Assembly: GCF_902493215.1 (NCBI RefSeq)
Contig: NZ_CABUOL010000004.1
Coordinates: forward strand, 124,001 to 188,000
Direction of reading: 5' to 3'
DNA length: 64,000 nucleotides
Source of the DNA: an uncultured Mediterranea sp.
GTDB lineage: Bacteria > Bacteroidota > Bacteroidia > Bacteroidales > Bacteroidaceae
In this document: positions 33,558 through 43,082 of the stretch, piece by piece
Position numbering within the stretch: position 1 is the first letter of the stretch
Layout: every line of letters begins with the position of its first letter
The notes under the pieces: model-generated
The model's input: the letters and a program-made list of their open reading frames with translations, nothing else
The model's database searches: none
Told to the model about the DNA's origin: nothing
Program-made: the position numbers and the translations under genes

Positions 33558-35048
33558 ATGGAAACGAAATTCTTAAAAATCAATGCGGCAGACAATGTGG
33601 CTGTAGCCATCCTCCCCTTGTCGGCAGGCGAGCAGATAACCGTCGACGGAGAGTGCATCACGCTGAACGAAGACATCCCTGCCGGCCACAAGTTTGCGTT
33701 GAAAGACCTGGCCTGCGGAGAGAACGTCATCAAATACGGCTACCCCATCGGGCATGCCTGCCAAGCATGCAAGCAGGGCGACTGGATGAACGAGCACAAC
33801 ATCCGAACCAACCTGTCCGGGCTGTTGGAATATACCTATACCCCCGTCAAGGCCGATTTGGACATCGCCGACCGCCAGCTGCCCTTCAAAGGTTACCGAC
33901 GCAGGAATGGCGACGCCGGCATACGCAACGAAATCTGGATTATACCGACCGTAGGCTGTGTGAACGGAATTGCCGGCCAGCTGGCCGAAGCCTTGCGTGC
34001 TGAGACCGGCTGTAAAGGCGTGGATGCCATCGTGGCCTATCCTCACAACTATGGCTGCTCGCAACTGGGCGACGACCACGAGAATACCCGAAAGATATTG
34101 CGCGACATGGTGCTCCACCCCAATGCCGGAGGAGTGCTTGTCGTGGGGCTGGGATGTGAAAACAACCAGCCGGATGCCTTCCGCGAATTCCTGGGCGAAT
34201 ACGACCCGGAGCGCGTCAGGTTCATGGTATCCCAACAAGTGGACGATGAATTCCAGGAAGGCATGAAGCTGCTGCGCGAACTCTACGCCAAGGCTTCGCA
34301 GGACGTACGCCAGGACATCCCGCTGAGTGAGCTCCGTGTCGGGCTGAAGTGCGGAGGTTCGGACGGCTTTTCGGGCATCACGGCCAACCCGTTGCTGGGT
34401 CTGTTCTCCGACTTCCTTGTGGCACAGGGCGGCACCACCGTACTGACCGAGGTGCCCGAGATGTTCGGAGCCGAAACTATCCTGATGAACCGCTGCCGCA
34501 CCCGCCAGCTGTTCGACCAGACGGTCCAACTCATCAACGACTTCAAGGAATACTTTCTGAGCCACGGCGAACCGGTAGGCGAAAACCCCTCACCCGGCAA
34601 CAAGGCCGGCGGTATCTCCACCCTCGAAGACAAGGCACTGGGCTGTACACAGAAGTGCGGAAAAAGTTACGTGGAAGGAGTGCTGCCCTACGGCGAACGC
34701 CTCCGCACCAAAGGCCTCAACCTGCTGTCGGCGCCCGGCAACGATCTTGTGGCCGCTACGGCACTGGCTTCCAGCGGCTGCCACATGGTACTCTTCACAA
34801 CAGGACGCGGTACTCCCTTCGGCACCTACGTACCTACCATGAAGATTTCCACCAACTCGCGTCTGGCCAGGCAGAAACCGGGTTGGATTGACTTCAACGC
34901 CGGAGTCATCCTCGAGGACGAACCGATGCAGCAGACGTGCGAACGCTTCATCGACTACGTCATCCGTGTAGCCAATGGCGAACCGGTGAACAACGAAAAG
35001 AAAGGCTACAAGGAAATAGCCATCTTCAAGAATGGAGTGACGCTTTGA
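33558..35048 (+). CDS. uxaA: Altronate dehydratase
   Basis: A 496-residue enzyme of the UxaA family, dehydrating D-altronate to 2-keto-3-deoxygluconate. A short N-terminal SAF-like domain (about 1-100) is joined to the catalytic domain, with GYRRRNGDAGIRNEIWIIPTVGCVN, HNYGCSQLG, LKCGGSDGFSGITANP and TTGRGTPFGTYVPT. These Cys, His and Gly clusters hold the metal cofactor. In this operon it feeds kdgK and eda directly. No mannonate or uronate isomerase gene is in view. Confidence 0.92.
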   Translation: METKFLKINAADNVAVAILPLSAGEQITVDGECITLNEDIPAGHKFALKDLACGENVIKYGYPIGHACQACKQGDWMNEHNIRTNLSGLLEYTYTPVKADLDIADRQLPFKGYRRRNGDAGIRNEIWIIPTVGCVNGIAGQLAEALRAETGCKGVDAIVAYPHNYGCSQLGDDHENTRKILRDMVLHPNAGGVLVVGLGCENNQPDAFREFLGEYDPERVRFMVSQQVDDEFQEGMKLLRELYAKASQDVRQDIPLSELRVGLKCGGSDGFSGITANPLLGLFSDFLVAQGGTTVLTEVPEMFGAETILMNRCRTRQLFDQTVQLINDFKEYFLSHGEPVGENPSPGNKAGGISTLEDKALGCTQKCGKSYVEGVLPYGERLRTKGLNLLSAPGNDLVAATALASSGCHMVLFTTGRGTPFGTYVPTMKISTNSRLARQKPGWIDFNAGVILEDEPMQQTCERFIDYVIRVANGEPVNNEKKGYKEIAIFKNGVTL

Positions 35049-35086
35049 CCAAACGGTCTTTTCTTACCCTTAATCCAGTGTTTTTT

Positions 35087-36379
35087 ATGCAAGAAAACAG
35101 CCAAATACGTCGGGGAAGCTGGTGGGCACTGAGCCCGCTTGTCGTCTTCCTCTGCCTCTACCTCGTGACATCATTGCTGATGAACGACTTCTACAAGATG
35201 CCCATTACCGTGGCCTTCCTGTTCTCGTCGTGCTATGCCGTGGCCATCACCCGCGGCCTGAAGCTGGAAGAGCGCATCTACCACTTCTCGGCCGGAGCCA
35301 GCAACAAGAACATCCTGATGATGATCTGGATATTCGTACTGGCCGGCGCCTTTGCCCAAAGTGCCAAGCAGATGGGCGCCATTGACGCGACGGTCAACCT
35401 GACCCTCCACATCCTGCCGGACAACCTGCTGCTGGCTGGCATCTTTCTGGCTGCCTGCTTCATCTCGCTCTCCATCGGTACCAGTGTGGGCACCATTGTA
35501 GCCCTGACGCCTGTAGCCGTGGGGTTGGCAGAAAAGACCGGTGTCGACCTGGCCTACATGACAGCCATCGTCGTAGGCGGCTCTTTCTTCGGCGACAACC
35601 TGTCGTTCATTTCCGACACCACCATCGCTTCGACCCGCACGCAGGACTGCGTCATGACAGACAAGTTCCGCGTGAACTGCCTCATCGTAGTGCCTGCCGC
35701 CATCGTGGTACTGGGCCTCTACGTTTACCAGGGGCTGAGCATCACTGCTCCTCCGCAGACCGAAGCCATCGAATGGCTCAAGGTACTGCCCTACCTCATC
35801 GTGCTGGGTACCGCCGTGGCCGGCGTCAATGTCATGCTCGTCCTGATGCTGGGTATCGTGTCGACAGGCCTCATCGGGTTCCTCACCGGCATGTCGTTCT
35901 TCGACTGGTTCGGCGCCATGGGCTCGGGCATCACGGGCATGGGCGAGCTCATCATCATCACCCTGCTGGCCGGAGGCATGCTCGAGCTGATACGCTACAA
36001 CGGCGGCATCGACTTCATCATCGCCCGCCTCACCCGCCACGTCAGCGGAAAACGGGGAGCCGAACTGAGCATCGCCGCCCTGGTAAGCATCGCCAACCTC
36101 TGTACGGCCAACAACACCATCGCCATCATCACCACCGGCCCCATTGCCCGCGACATTGCCCAGCGCTTCCACCTGGACCGCCGCAAGACGGCCAGCATAC
36201 TCGATACCTTCTCGTGCCTGACTCAGGGCCTCATCCCCTACGGCGCACAGATGCTCATTGCTGCCGGACTGGCCTCCATCTCGCCGCTGGACATCATCGG
36301 CAACCTGTACTATCCCTTCTGCATGGGAACTTTTGCCCTGCTGGCCATTCTGTTCAGATATCCGAAGAAGTATTCCTGA
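35087..36379 (+). CDS. Na+/H+ antiporter, NhaC family
   Basis: A 430-residue membrane protein with about eleven hydrophobic segments. Family landmarks are SLSIGTSVGTIVALTPVA, GGSFFGDNLSFISDTTIAST and the C-terminal ANNTIAIITTGPIARDIA. I chose MQENSQIRRGSW at 35087, just before the first helix. The frame remains open back to 34937 but overlaps uxaA. In Bacteroides such genes often accompany catabolic operons, so it may move a carboxylate or sodium linked to hexuronate use; the true substrate is not shown. Confidence 0.85.
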   Translation: MQENSQIRRGSWWALSPLVVFLCLYLVTSLLMNDFYKMPITVAFLFSSCYAVAITRGLKLEERIYHFSAGASNKNILMMIWIFVLAGAFAQSAKQMGAIDATVNLTLHILPDNLLLAGIFLAACFISLSIGTSVGTIVALTPVAVGLAEKTGVDLAYMTAIVVGGSFFGDNLSFISDTTIASTRTQDCVMTDKFRVNCLIVVPAAIVVLGLYVYQGLSITAPPQTEAIEWLKVLPYLIVLGTAVAGVNVMLVLMLGIVSTGLIGFLTGMSFFDWFGAMGSGITGMGELIIITLLAGGMLELIRYNGGIDFIIARLTRHVSGKRGAELSIAALVSIANLCTANNTIAIITTGPIARDIAQRFHLDRRKTASILDTFSCLTQGLIPYGAQMLIAAGLASISPLDIIGNLYYPFCMGTFALLAILFRYPKKYS

Positions 36380-36418
36380 ATGCCAGAAAGGTATCGCACA
36401 CATTTTGTGGACATTTGC

Positions 36419-36449
36419 TTGGCCAACCCAAAGAAAATGATTACCTTTG
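36419..36449 (+). promoter_or_regulatory. Bacteroides-type promoter of rpsP
   Basis: TACCTTTG (36442-36449) with TTGG (36419-36422) 19 nt upstream. The leader to the ATG at 36506 is about 50 nt. Confidence 0.55.
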
Positions 36450-36505
36450 CGGCCGCTATTACGAGTTAGTAGCATAATTCAAATCAATTAACTAATTAAA
36501 CATTT

Positions 36506-37060
36506 ATGGCAACAAAAATCAGATTGCAAAGAAATGGACGTAAGAGCTACGCTTTCTACTCCATCGTAATTGCTGACGTAAGAGCACCACGTGATGGTAG
36601 ATTTATTGAAAAAATCGGTACTTACAACCCGAACACTAACCCTGCCACAGTAGATTTGAAGTTCGACCGCGCATTGGACTGGGTACTGAAAGGTGCACAA
36701 CCCACTGACACAGTACGCAACATCCTTTCCCGCGAAGGTGTCTACATGAAGAAGCACCTCCTGGGCGGTGTAGCCAAAGGCGCATTCGGCGAAGCAGAAG
36801 CTGAAGCCAAATTCGAAGCTTGGAAGAACAACAAGCAGAACGGTCTGGCCGCTCTGAAGGCAAAGCAGGAAGAAGCCAAGAAGGCTGAAGCCAAAGCCCG
36901 CCTCGAAGCCGAAAAGAAGGTGAACGAAGAAAAAGCCAAAGCACTGGCTGAAAAGAAAGCCGCTGAAGAGGCTGCCAAAGCTGCTGAAGAAGCTGCAAAG
37001 GCTGCTGAAGAAGCCGCTGAAGCTCCGGCTGCAGAAGCTGAAGCGCCCGCTGCAGAATAA
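36506..37060 (+). CDS. rpsP: 30S ribosomal protein S16 with Ala/Glu/Lys-rich tail
   Basis: A 184-residue S16. Residues 1 to about 85 are the normal ribosomal fold, with KIRLQRNGRKSYAFYSIVIAD at the N-terminus. The remaining 100 residues are a charged, alanine-rich tail with repeats of AAKAAEEA and an ending of alternating Ala, Pro and Glu. Typical S16 is 80-90 residues, so half of this protein is extension, predicted to be helical or disordered. The gene is monocistronic here, without rimM or trmD, and has a strong terminator. Confidence 0.95.
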   Translation: MATKIRLQRNGRKSYAFYSIVIADVRAPRDGRFIEKIGTYNPNTNPATVDLKFDRALDWVLKGAQPTDTVRNILSREGVYMKKHLLGGVAKGAFGEAEAEAKFEAWKNNKQNGLAALKAKQEEAKKAEAKARLEAEKKVNEEKAKALAEKKAAEEAAKAAEEAAKAAEEAAEAPAAEAEAPAAE

Positions 37061-37106
37061 AGCACGCGGAAAACTAAAGAACGCTTATTTCAAACAAACA
37101 ACCCCA

Positions 37107-37140
37107 TCCCTTCAAGCTTGCCGGCTTGGAGGGATTTTTA
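37107..37140 (+). terminator. Rho-independent terminator of rpsP
   Basis: TCCCTTCAAGC and GCTTGGAGGGA pair across a 6-nt loop, followed by TTTTTA. Confidence 0.85.
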
Positions 37141-37244
37141 TTTTCCGCCCATTCCCCAACGCCCATCAATGTCAAAATAAATAATCACCTTATCATTTTT
37201 GAAAAGCAACGGCTCCTCAAGGATGGGAAAAGTGTTTCCGGGGA

Positions 37245-37325
37245 ATGTTTCAAACATAGAGGGGGTATGTTTGAAACATAGACCCCGAATGTTTGAAACA
37301 TACCCCCTCTGGGGTTCAAACCCAT
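37245..37325. repeat. 22-bp-period palindromic tandem array (array 5)
   Basis: ATGTTT cores stand at 37245, 37267 and 37289 and a decayed one at 37311, exactly 22 bp apart. Each core is a palindrome such as ATGTTTGAAACAT. The CCCCC/GGGGG joints make the whole a larger inverted repeat around 37284. It lies between the rpsP terminator and the next promoter. The rest of the 472-bp gap shows no other element besides these. Confidence 0.8.
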
Positions 37326-37472
37326 TTTCTACACGCATCAGCGCCACTCTTCCGGCAGGAGCCTCATCTGTAATCATATTTCGCAATTCATAATTTCCTT
37401 CACCCTGCTTGAACCATTTGAGAGGAAGGCAGGCGGCACCTCGGAAGTAAAAGCCGAAAACTGCGTTTTCGC

Positions 37473-37503
37473 TTTGTACTTCACTCGGTTTGCACTATCT
37501 TTG
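37473..37503 (+). promoter_or_regulatory. Conserved promoter module, copy C
   Basis: TTTG (37473-37476), 19 nt, TATCTTTG (37496-37503). The sequence TACTTCACTCGGTTTGCAC between the boxes is nearly the same as at 26464-26494 and 43083-43113. It drives the gene at 37533. Confidence 0.8.
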
Positions 37504-37532
37504 CCCCGCTAATTATAAAAACCATAAAAACA

Positions 37533-38630
37533 ATGAAAAGACTTAGTTATCTGCTCGCTGCAGCCGCTGTACTGGCAGCTTGCGGCGGAAATCCGGGTTA
37601 CACCGTAACCGGTACCGTAGAAGGAGCCGCCGACGGCGACACCGTATATCTGAAGAAAGTGGAAGGCCGCAAGCTCGTCAGCCTCGACTCGGCTGTCATC
37701 AGCAACGGAACATTTACCTTCAAGGGGGTACAGGATACCGCAGCCAACCGCTACATCACCTACGCAGCCCAAGACAAGGAACCGCTGATGATGGACTTCT
37801 TCCTGGAAAACGGTAAAATCAACGTGAGCCTGACGCGCAACAACGACTCGGCTACCGGTACTCCCAACAACGACGCTTATCAGGCTGTACGCAGCCAGCT
37901 CAACGGGCTGAATGCACAAATGACCGCCATCTACGAAAGCCTGTCGACAGACACAACCCTGACGCAGGAACAGCGGGAAGCCAAAGGACAGGAAATCGAA
38001 GCATTGCAGGATAAGTCCATCGCTGTCATGAAGGATGCCGTAAAGCAGAACATTACCAACGCCGTTGGTATCCATCTGCTGAAGCAGAATTTCTACTACA
38101 TGGATGTAGAAGATCTGGACCCGCTGATGCCCCAGATACCGGCCGCATACGACAACGATGAAACCATCGCCAAAATCAAGGCCAACGTCGAGAAGATGAA
38201 AGCTACGGCTGTCGGCCAGAAATTCACCGACTTCGAGATGCAGACTCCCGACGGAAAGAGCGTCAAGCTGTCCGACTACGTTGGTAAGGGCAAGGTCGTA
38301 TTGGTAGACTTCTGGGCAAGCTGGTGTGGTCCCTGCCGCCGCGAGATGCCCAACCTGGTAGAAGCCTACAAGCAGTATAAAGACAAGAACTTCGAAATCG
38401 TCGGCGTATCGCTCGACCAGAACGGTGACGCCTGGAAGGGTGCCATCGAGCAACTCAACATCACCTGGCCGCAGATGTCCGACCTGAAATACTGGAACTG
38501 CGAAGGCGCCCAGCTGTATGCTGTAAGCAGCATTCCCCACACAGTTCTGATTGACGGCGAAGGCACCATCATCGCCCGCGGCCTGCACGGCGACGGCCTG
38601 CTGGAAAAACTGGCAGAAGTGCTGAAGTAA
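37533..38630 (+). CDS. TlpA-like thiol-disulfide lipoprotein (DUF4369 + thioredoxin)
   Basis: A 365-residue envelope protein. The lipobox LAAC places the acylated Cys at 17. Residues about 20-115 are a DUF4369-type beta domain, followed by a helical linker. The C-terminal AhpC/TSA-thioredoxin domain (about 225-365) has the active site WCGPC at 264-268. In Bacteroides such proteins are thought to keep envelope or periplasmic thiols reduced or to take part in stress defence. Single gene with its own promoter and terminator. Confidence 0.92.
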   Translation: MKRLSYLLAAAAVLAACGGNPGYTVTGTVEGAADGDTVYLKKVEGRKLVSLDSAVISNGTFTFKGVQDTAANRYITYAAQDKEPLMMDFFLENGKINVSLTRNNDSATGTPNNDAYQAVRSQLNGLNAQMTAIYESLSTDTTLTQEQREAKGQEIEALQDKSIAVMKDAVKQNITNAVGIHLLKQNFYYMDVEDLDPLMPQIPAAYDNDETIAKIKANVEKMKATAVGQKFTDFEMQTPDGKSVKLSDYVGKGKVVLVDFWASWCGPCRREMPNLVEAYKQYKDKNFEIVGVSLDQNGDAWKGAIEQLNITWPQMSDLKYWNCEGAQLYAVSSIPHTVLIDGEGTIIARGLHGDGLLEKLAEVLK

Positions 38631-38650
38631 CAACATCATCCCCTATAGTA

Positions 38651-38690
38651 AAGAGGTCTCCGATGCACATCCGGAGACCTCTTTTTATTT
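38651..38690 (+). terminator. Rho-independent terminator of the TlpA-like gene
   Basis: A 12-bp stem AAGAGGTCTCCG / CGGAGACCTCTT with a 9-nt loop is followed by TTTATTT. Confidence 0.9.
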
Positions 38691-38720
38691 CCATCAGTTT
38701 TCACTTCACAACAATCGCCA

Positions 38721-38838
38721 GAAAACGAAAGTTTTCCAAAACGCAAACAACATCATCTGATTATCACCAACTTAACAAATTTTACAAACCAAAAAGTTTT
38801 CCAAAACAGAAAACTTTCGGATAAGTTTGATAACTTTG
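38721..38838 (+). promoter_or_regulatory. nrdD promoter with two repeated GTTTTCCAAAAC sites
   Basis: The -7 box is TAACTTTG (38831-38838). Upstream, GTTTTCCAAAAC occurs at 38731-38742 and 38796-38807, each beside a copy of CGAAAGTTTTC or its reverse complement GAAAACTTTCG. The proximal site overlaps the place of the -33 box, as a repressor site would. The pattern is not a standard NrdR box. Confidence 0.5.
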
Positions 38839-38885
38839 CATCACCAAAAAAGAAGATAAAAACAACCCCAAACATTCATTATTGT

Positions 38886-41093
38886 ATGATACAGACTGTT
38901 ATCAAGCGCGACGGCCGCATCGTCGGCTTCAACGAAGAAAAAATTGCGACCGCCATCCGCAAGGCCATGCTGCATACCGACAAGGGCGAAGACCTGCAAC
39001 TCATCCATCAGATAACGGACCACATCGCCTTCCGCGGTGCGGCACAGATGACCGTAGAAGCCATTCAGGACATGGTGGAACTGGAACTGATGAAAAGCAG
39101 CCGCAAGGATGTTGCCCAGAAGTACATAGCCTACCGCAACCAGCGCAGCATCGCCCGCAAGGCCAAGACGCGCGACATGTTTCTGGAAATCATCAATATC
39201 AAGTCCAACGACATCACCCGCGAAAACGCCAACATGAATGCCGACACACCGGCAGGCATGATGATGAAGTTTGCCAGCGAAACCACCAAGCCGTTTGTAG
39301 ACGACTACCTGCTGAGCGAAGAGGTCCTGAACGCCGTGAAGGGAAACTACCTGCACATCCACGACAAGGACTACTACCCCACCAAGAGCCTCACCTGCGT
39401 ACAGCATCCGCTGGACCGCATCCTGACCCACGGCTTCTCGGCAGGGCATGGCGAATCGCGCCCGGCCAAACGCATCGAGACGGCCAGCATTCTGGGCTGC
39501 ATCTCGCTGGAGACCGCCCAGAACGAGATGCACGGCGGCCAGGCTATTCCGGCCTTCGACTTCTACCTGGCCCCCTACGTGCGCTACAGCTTCATCGAAG
39601 AGGTCAAAACCCTCGAACAGCTGAACGCCGCCGACTATTCGCACCTCTATCATAAGGAACTGGACGACTATCTGCAACGTCCGCTCGAAGGGCTGCAGGG
39701 CGAAGAACGCCTGGTACAGCATGCCGTCAACCAGACCGTGGCACGCGTGCATCAGGCGATGGAAGCCTTTATCCACAACATGAATACCATCCACTCGCGC
39801 GGTGGCAACCAGGTGGTGTTCAGCTCCATCAACTACGGTACCGACACGTCGGCCGAAGGACGCTGCATCATCCGCGAACTGCTGAACAGCACCTATCAGG
39901 GGGTAGGCAACGGCGAAACGGCCATCTTCCCCATCCAGATCTGGAAAAAGAAACGCGGCGTCAGCTACCTGCCCGAAGACCGCAACTACGACCTCTACCG
40001 GCTGGCCTGCAAGGTGACGGCCCGGCGCTTCTTCCCCAACTTCCTGAACCTGGACGCCACCTTCAACCAGAGCGAGGACTGGAAGGCCGACGACCCCAAA
40101 CGCTACCTGCACGAAGTGGCTACCATGGGATGCCGCACGCGTGTGTTCGAGAACCGTTTCGGTCCCAAGACATCGGTAGGCCGTGGCAACCTGTCGTTCT
40201 CGACCATCAACATCGTCCGCCTGGCCATCGAGTGCATGGACATCGTCAACCAGGAAGAGCGCATCGCCCGTTTCTTCGCCAAGCTGGATGCCATGCTCGA
40301 CATCACCGCACGCCAGCTGCACGAACGTATGGAGTTCCAGAAGACAGCTTTTGCCAAGCAGTTCCCCCTGCTGATGTCGTCCTTGTGGCTGGGATGCGAA
40401 AAGCTGAAGCCCAACGACACCATTGCCCCCGTCATCAATCAGGGCACGCTGGGCATCGGCTTCATCGGTCTGGCCGAATGCCTCGTGGCGCTGACGGGAC
40501 ACCATCACGGCGAATCGGCCGAGGCGCAGGAACTGGGATTGAAGATTGTGACCTACATGCGCGACCGTGCCAACGAGTTTTCCGACCGCTACCAGCACAA
40601 TTACAGCATCCTGGCCACGCCGGCCGAAGGCCTGTCCGGCAAGTTCACCCGCGCCGACCGGAAGAAATTCGGTTCGCTGCCCGGCATCACCGACCGCGAA
40701 TACTACACCAACTCCAACCACGTACCCGTCTACTACAAATGCAGCGCACGCCACAAGGCCGAAGTGGAGGCTCCCTATCACGACCTGACCCGCGGCGGCC
40801 ACATCTTCTATGTAGAAATGGACGGTGACGCCACGCACAATCCGGAAGCCATCATGCGTGTAGTCGACATGATGGACCGCTACAATATCGGCTACGGTTC
40901 CGTGAACCACAACCGCAACCGCTGCATGGACTGCGGATACGAGAACGCCGCCGACCATCTGGACACCTGCCCCAAGTGCGGCAGCACGAACATCGACCGC
41001 CTGCAACGCATCACCGGCTACCTGGTAGGTACCACCGACCGTTGGAACAAAGCCAAGCTGGCCGAACTGAACGACCGTGTCATCCACCAATAA
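38886..41093 (+). CDS. nrdD: Anaerobic ribonucleoside-triphosphate reductase, large subunit
   Basis: A 735-residue class III ribonucleotide reductase. An ATP-cone (about 3-90, MIQTVIKRDGRIVGFNEEK) is followed by the ten-stranded barrel. The zinc site lies in CMDCGYENAADHLDTCPKCG near 680-698. The C-terminal loop RITGYLVGTTDRWN carries the Gly that becomes the glycyl radical. It makes deoxynucleotides without oxygen and needs the activase NrdG, encoded 12 nt downstream. The minus-strand frame of similar length is only a shadow of the coding pattern. Confidence 0.97.
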   Translation: MIQTVIKRDGRIVGFNEEKIATAIRKAMLHTDKGEDLQLIHQITDHIAFRGAAQMTVEAIQDMVELELMKSSRKDVAQKYIAYRNQRSIARKAKTRDMFLEIINIKSNDITRENANMNADTPAGMMMKFASETTKPFVDDYLLSEEVLNAVKGNYLHIHDKDYYPTKSLTCVQHPLDRILTHGFSAGHGESRPAKRIETASILGCISLETAQNEMHGGQAIPAFDFYLAPYVRYSFIEEVKTLEQLNAADYSHLYHKELDDYLQRPLEGLQGEERLVQHAVNQTVARVHQAMEAFIHNMNTIHSRGGNQVVFSSINYGTDTSAEGRCIIRELLNSTYQGVGNGETAIFPIQIWKKKRGVSYLPEDRNYDLYRLACKVTARRFFPNFLNLDATFNQSEDWKADDPKRYLHEVATMGCRTRVFENRFGPKTSVGRGNLSFSTINIVRLAIECMDIVNQEERIARFFAKLDAMLDITARQLHERMEFQKTAFAKQFPLLMSSLWLGCEKLKPNDTIAPVINQGTLGIGFIGLAECLVALTGHHHGESAEAQELGLKIVTYMRDRANEFSDRYQHNYSILATPAEGLSGKFTRADRKKFGSLPGITDREYYTNSNHVPVYYKCSARHKAEVEAPYHDLTRGGHIFYVEMDGDATHNPEAIMRVVDMMDRYNIGYGSVNHNRNRCMDCGYENAADHLDTCPKCGSTNIDRLQRITGYLVGTTDRWNKAKLAELNDRVIHQ

Positions 41094-41105
41094 AGCACGA
41101 CGCAC

Positions 41106-41600
41106 ATGTTGTCCATTCTTGACATTCTTGAAGAAACAACCGCAGACGGCCCCGGTTTCCGCACTTCCATCTATGCGGCGGGATGCCCCAATGCCTGCCC
41201 CGGATGCCATAACCCCGAGTCGTGGGACATCCGGCGCGGGCATCCGATGAGCACGGAAGAGATTCTGCAAAAGGTGCTCGACGATCCTTTTGCCGACGTC
41301 ACTTTCAGCGGAGGAGATCCGATGTTCCAACCCAAAGGTTTTGCCGAACTGGCGCGTGCCATCAAGGAAAACAGCGACAAGAGCATCTGGTGCTACACAG
41401 GCTACACCTTTGAAAAACTGCTGTCCAATCCGCACCAGCATCAGCTGCTGCAATACATCGACGTGCTGGTCGACGGCCGGTTCCGTGAAGATCTTCGCGA
41501 CGAATCACTCTATTTCCGCGGCAGCAGCAACCAGCGTCTGATAGACGTGCAGGCCTCGCTGAAAAGCGGTAAAGCCATAGCCTACCAGTACAATCCCTGA
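41106..41600 (+). CDS. nrdG: Anaerobic ribonucleotide reductase activating protein
   Basis: A 164-residue radical-SAM activase. The cluster motif is CPNACPGC (Cys24, Cys28, Cys31). The SAM-binding GGDP motif follows in DVTFSGGDPMFQPKGF. It makes the glycyl radical on NrdD. The gene is in an operon with nrdD and ends just before a long hairpin that also terminates the opposing exporter gene. Confidence 0.95.
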   Translation: MLSILDILEETTADGPGFRTSIYAAGCPNACPGCHNPESWDIRRGHPMSTEEILQKVLDDPFADVTFSGGDPMFQPKGFAELARAIKENSDKSIWCYTGYTFEKLLSNPHQHQLLQYIDVLVDGRFREDLRDESLYFRGSSNQRLIDVQASLKSGKAIAYQYNP

Positions 41601-41627
41601 CAACGGGCGTCCTACACGCTGAGACAT

Positions 41628-41678
41628 AAAAAAGACACCCGGAATGTTTCCTGTTTCCAGGCCAACATTCCGGGTGTC
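41628..41678 (-). terminator. Terminator shared by convergent thrE-like and nrdG genes
   Basis: GACACCCGGAATGTT and AACATTCCGGGTGTC form a 15-bp perfect stem with a 15-nt loop. On the minus strand a run of T (41633-41628) follows, so it ends the leftward gene; rightward stopping is possible too. Confidence 0.85.
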
Positions 41679-41706
41679 CTATATCCAGAAATCAGCTACG
41701 CTATCC

Positions 41707-43053
41707 TTACCATTCGATAAACTTGCCACGCTCGCGGCGCTTCTGCAATTCTTCGGCCAGGAAACGCTGACGGTCCTTGGCTATATAGCGTCGGGCAAAA
41801 ATATTGGGCACGGCTACACCCAAAGAGATGCACAAAATGATGAGCGAGGCATTGATGCCGTTGGACACAACGGTTGTCACCTCTCCTACCACTCCGTTCA
41901 TGTTGATCAGCGCCACCAGCGAACGATACATCAGTACACCGGGAATCATCGGTATCACCGAAGGAATGGTCAGCACATGATTGGGCACATGAAACCAATG
42001 CACCGCCTTGACAGCCACCAAGCTCACCACAAGAGCCCCCATAAAAGAGCCCACCACCGGACCGAAGCCCAGTTCAAAATTCACAAAGTTTCTTGTGCAG
42101 ACAGCCAGCATGCCACCGATGGCCACCACCCACAACAGACGGCGCTGTATGTTGAATATCATCGAGAAGCCCATGGCCGAGATAGCAGCCGCCACGGCAT
42201 AGGTCAGATACGTATCATGCGGCACAATGCTCAACTCGCTGAACTTCTTGTCGATCACCACATCCTCCATCACCAGGACTCGCATGGCCAGCACAATGCC
42301 GAACGCCATGGCTACCACCATCAGCGCCGTATTGACGGCTCTTACGATACCCACCTGGATATAGTTGTCTATCATATCGTCCACAAAATTGATGAGCGGA
42401 ACACCCGGCACTATAAACAGTGCGCAGGCCAACAATGGATGATACGGAGTCGCAGACAAGCCGGTAAAGGTCGTCACGTAGGCCAGACAGGTAGAAATAA
42501 AGGCCGCAATGGCAATACTCATGTACAGATTGATGCCGAATTCGATGCAGCGCGCCCTCACCCTGAAACCGGCGAAAGCGCAGATGGAGGCAAAGAGGAA
42601 AGCAATCCAGTCGCCTCCGAACAATTTGCAGAATCCACCGCAGGCAAATCCCGCACCTATCGCCACCACGTATGGCAGATAATTGCGTTTCTTGCAACGG
42701 ATGCGTTCCAGCTCTTCCTCATACTGGTCGAGCGAATAGTCGTTTTCGATGGCCCTCCACGACAATTTGCTGATTTCAGAAATCGCAGTCATGTTGATGC
42801 CATGCTTCTCGCATTTCTGAAATTTGGAGAACGAATGAGAGCCGTCGCTCACGTTCACCATCAGCATGGTATAACTCACGTCGATATGCAACTTCTCTTC
42901 GGGGAGTCCCAAATAGGCTGCCACACGATTCATGTTACGGACGATACGGTTCGTATCGGCTGCACTCTCTACTAATAATTTTCCTGTACGGAGTAACAAG
43001 TCGAGTTTCCTTCTCAGCAAGGCGACTTCTTGATCAGTTAACGCTTTAGCCAT
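41707..43053 (-). CDS. Threonine/serine exporter, ThrE family
   Basis: A 448-residue inner-membrane protein. The N-terminal 150 residues match the ThrE cytoplasmic domain (ALLRRKLDLLLRTGKLLVESAADTNRI is the opening region). About ten membrane helices follow, including two groups (DUF1212-like, then DUF3815-like), so both halves found as separate proteins in some bacteria are fused here. Family members export threonine and serine. The gene has the conserved promoter module D and a long terminator. Confidence 0.9.
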   Translation of the reverse strand: MAKALTDQEVALLRRKLDLLLRTGKLLVESAADTNRIVRNMNRVAAYLGLPEEKLHIDVSYTMLMVNVSDGSHSFSKFQKCEKHGINMTAISEISKLSWRAIENDYSLDQYEEELERIRCKKRNYLPYVVAIGAGFACGGFCKLFGGDWIAFLFASICAFAGFRVRARCIEFGINLYMSIAIAAFISTCLAYVTTFTGLSATPYHPLLACALFIVPGVPLINFVDDMIDNYIQVGIVRAVNTALMVVAMAFGIVLAMRVLVMEDVVIDKKFSELSIVPHDTYLTYAVAAAISAMGFSMIFNIQRRLLWVVAIGGMLAVCTRNFVNFELGFGPVVGSFMGALVVSLVAVKAVHWFHVPNHVLTIPSVIPMIPGVLMYRSLVALINMNGVVGEVTTVVSNGINASLIILCISLGVAVPNIFARRYIAKDRQRFLAEELQKRRERGKFIEW

Positions 43054-43082
43054 CTTCCAGTAATAGTTGTTATTTTGGACTG

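Noticed and set aside
37138..37393. Small genes on either strand (82 and 64 codons)
   Set aside because: Both frames run through the palindromic array 5, so their residues are just the repeat read in frame.
38841..41453. An 870-codon open frame on the minus strand opposite nrdD and nrdG
   Set aside because: It mirrors the codon pattern of two certain genes, has no known domain, and would begin within nrdG. GC-rich third positions in this genome leave many long antisense frames.
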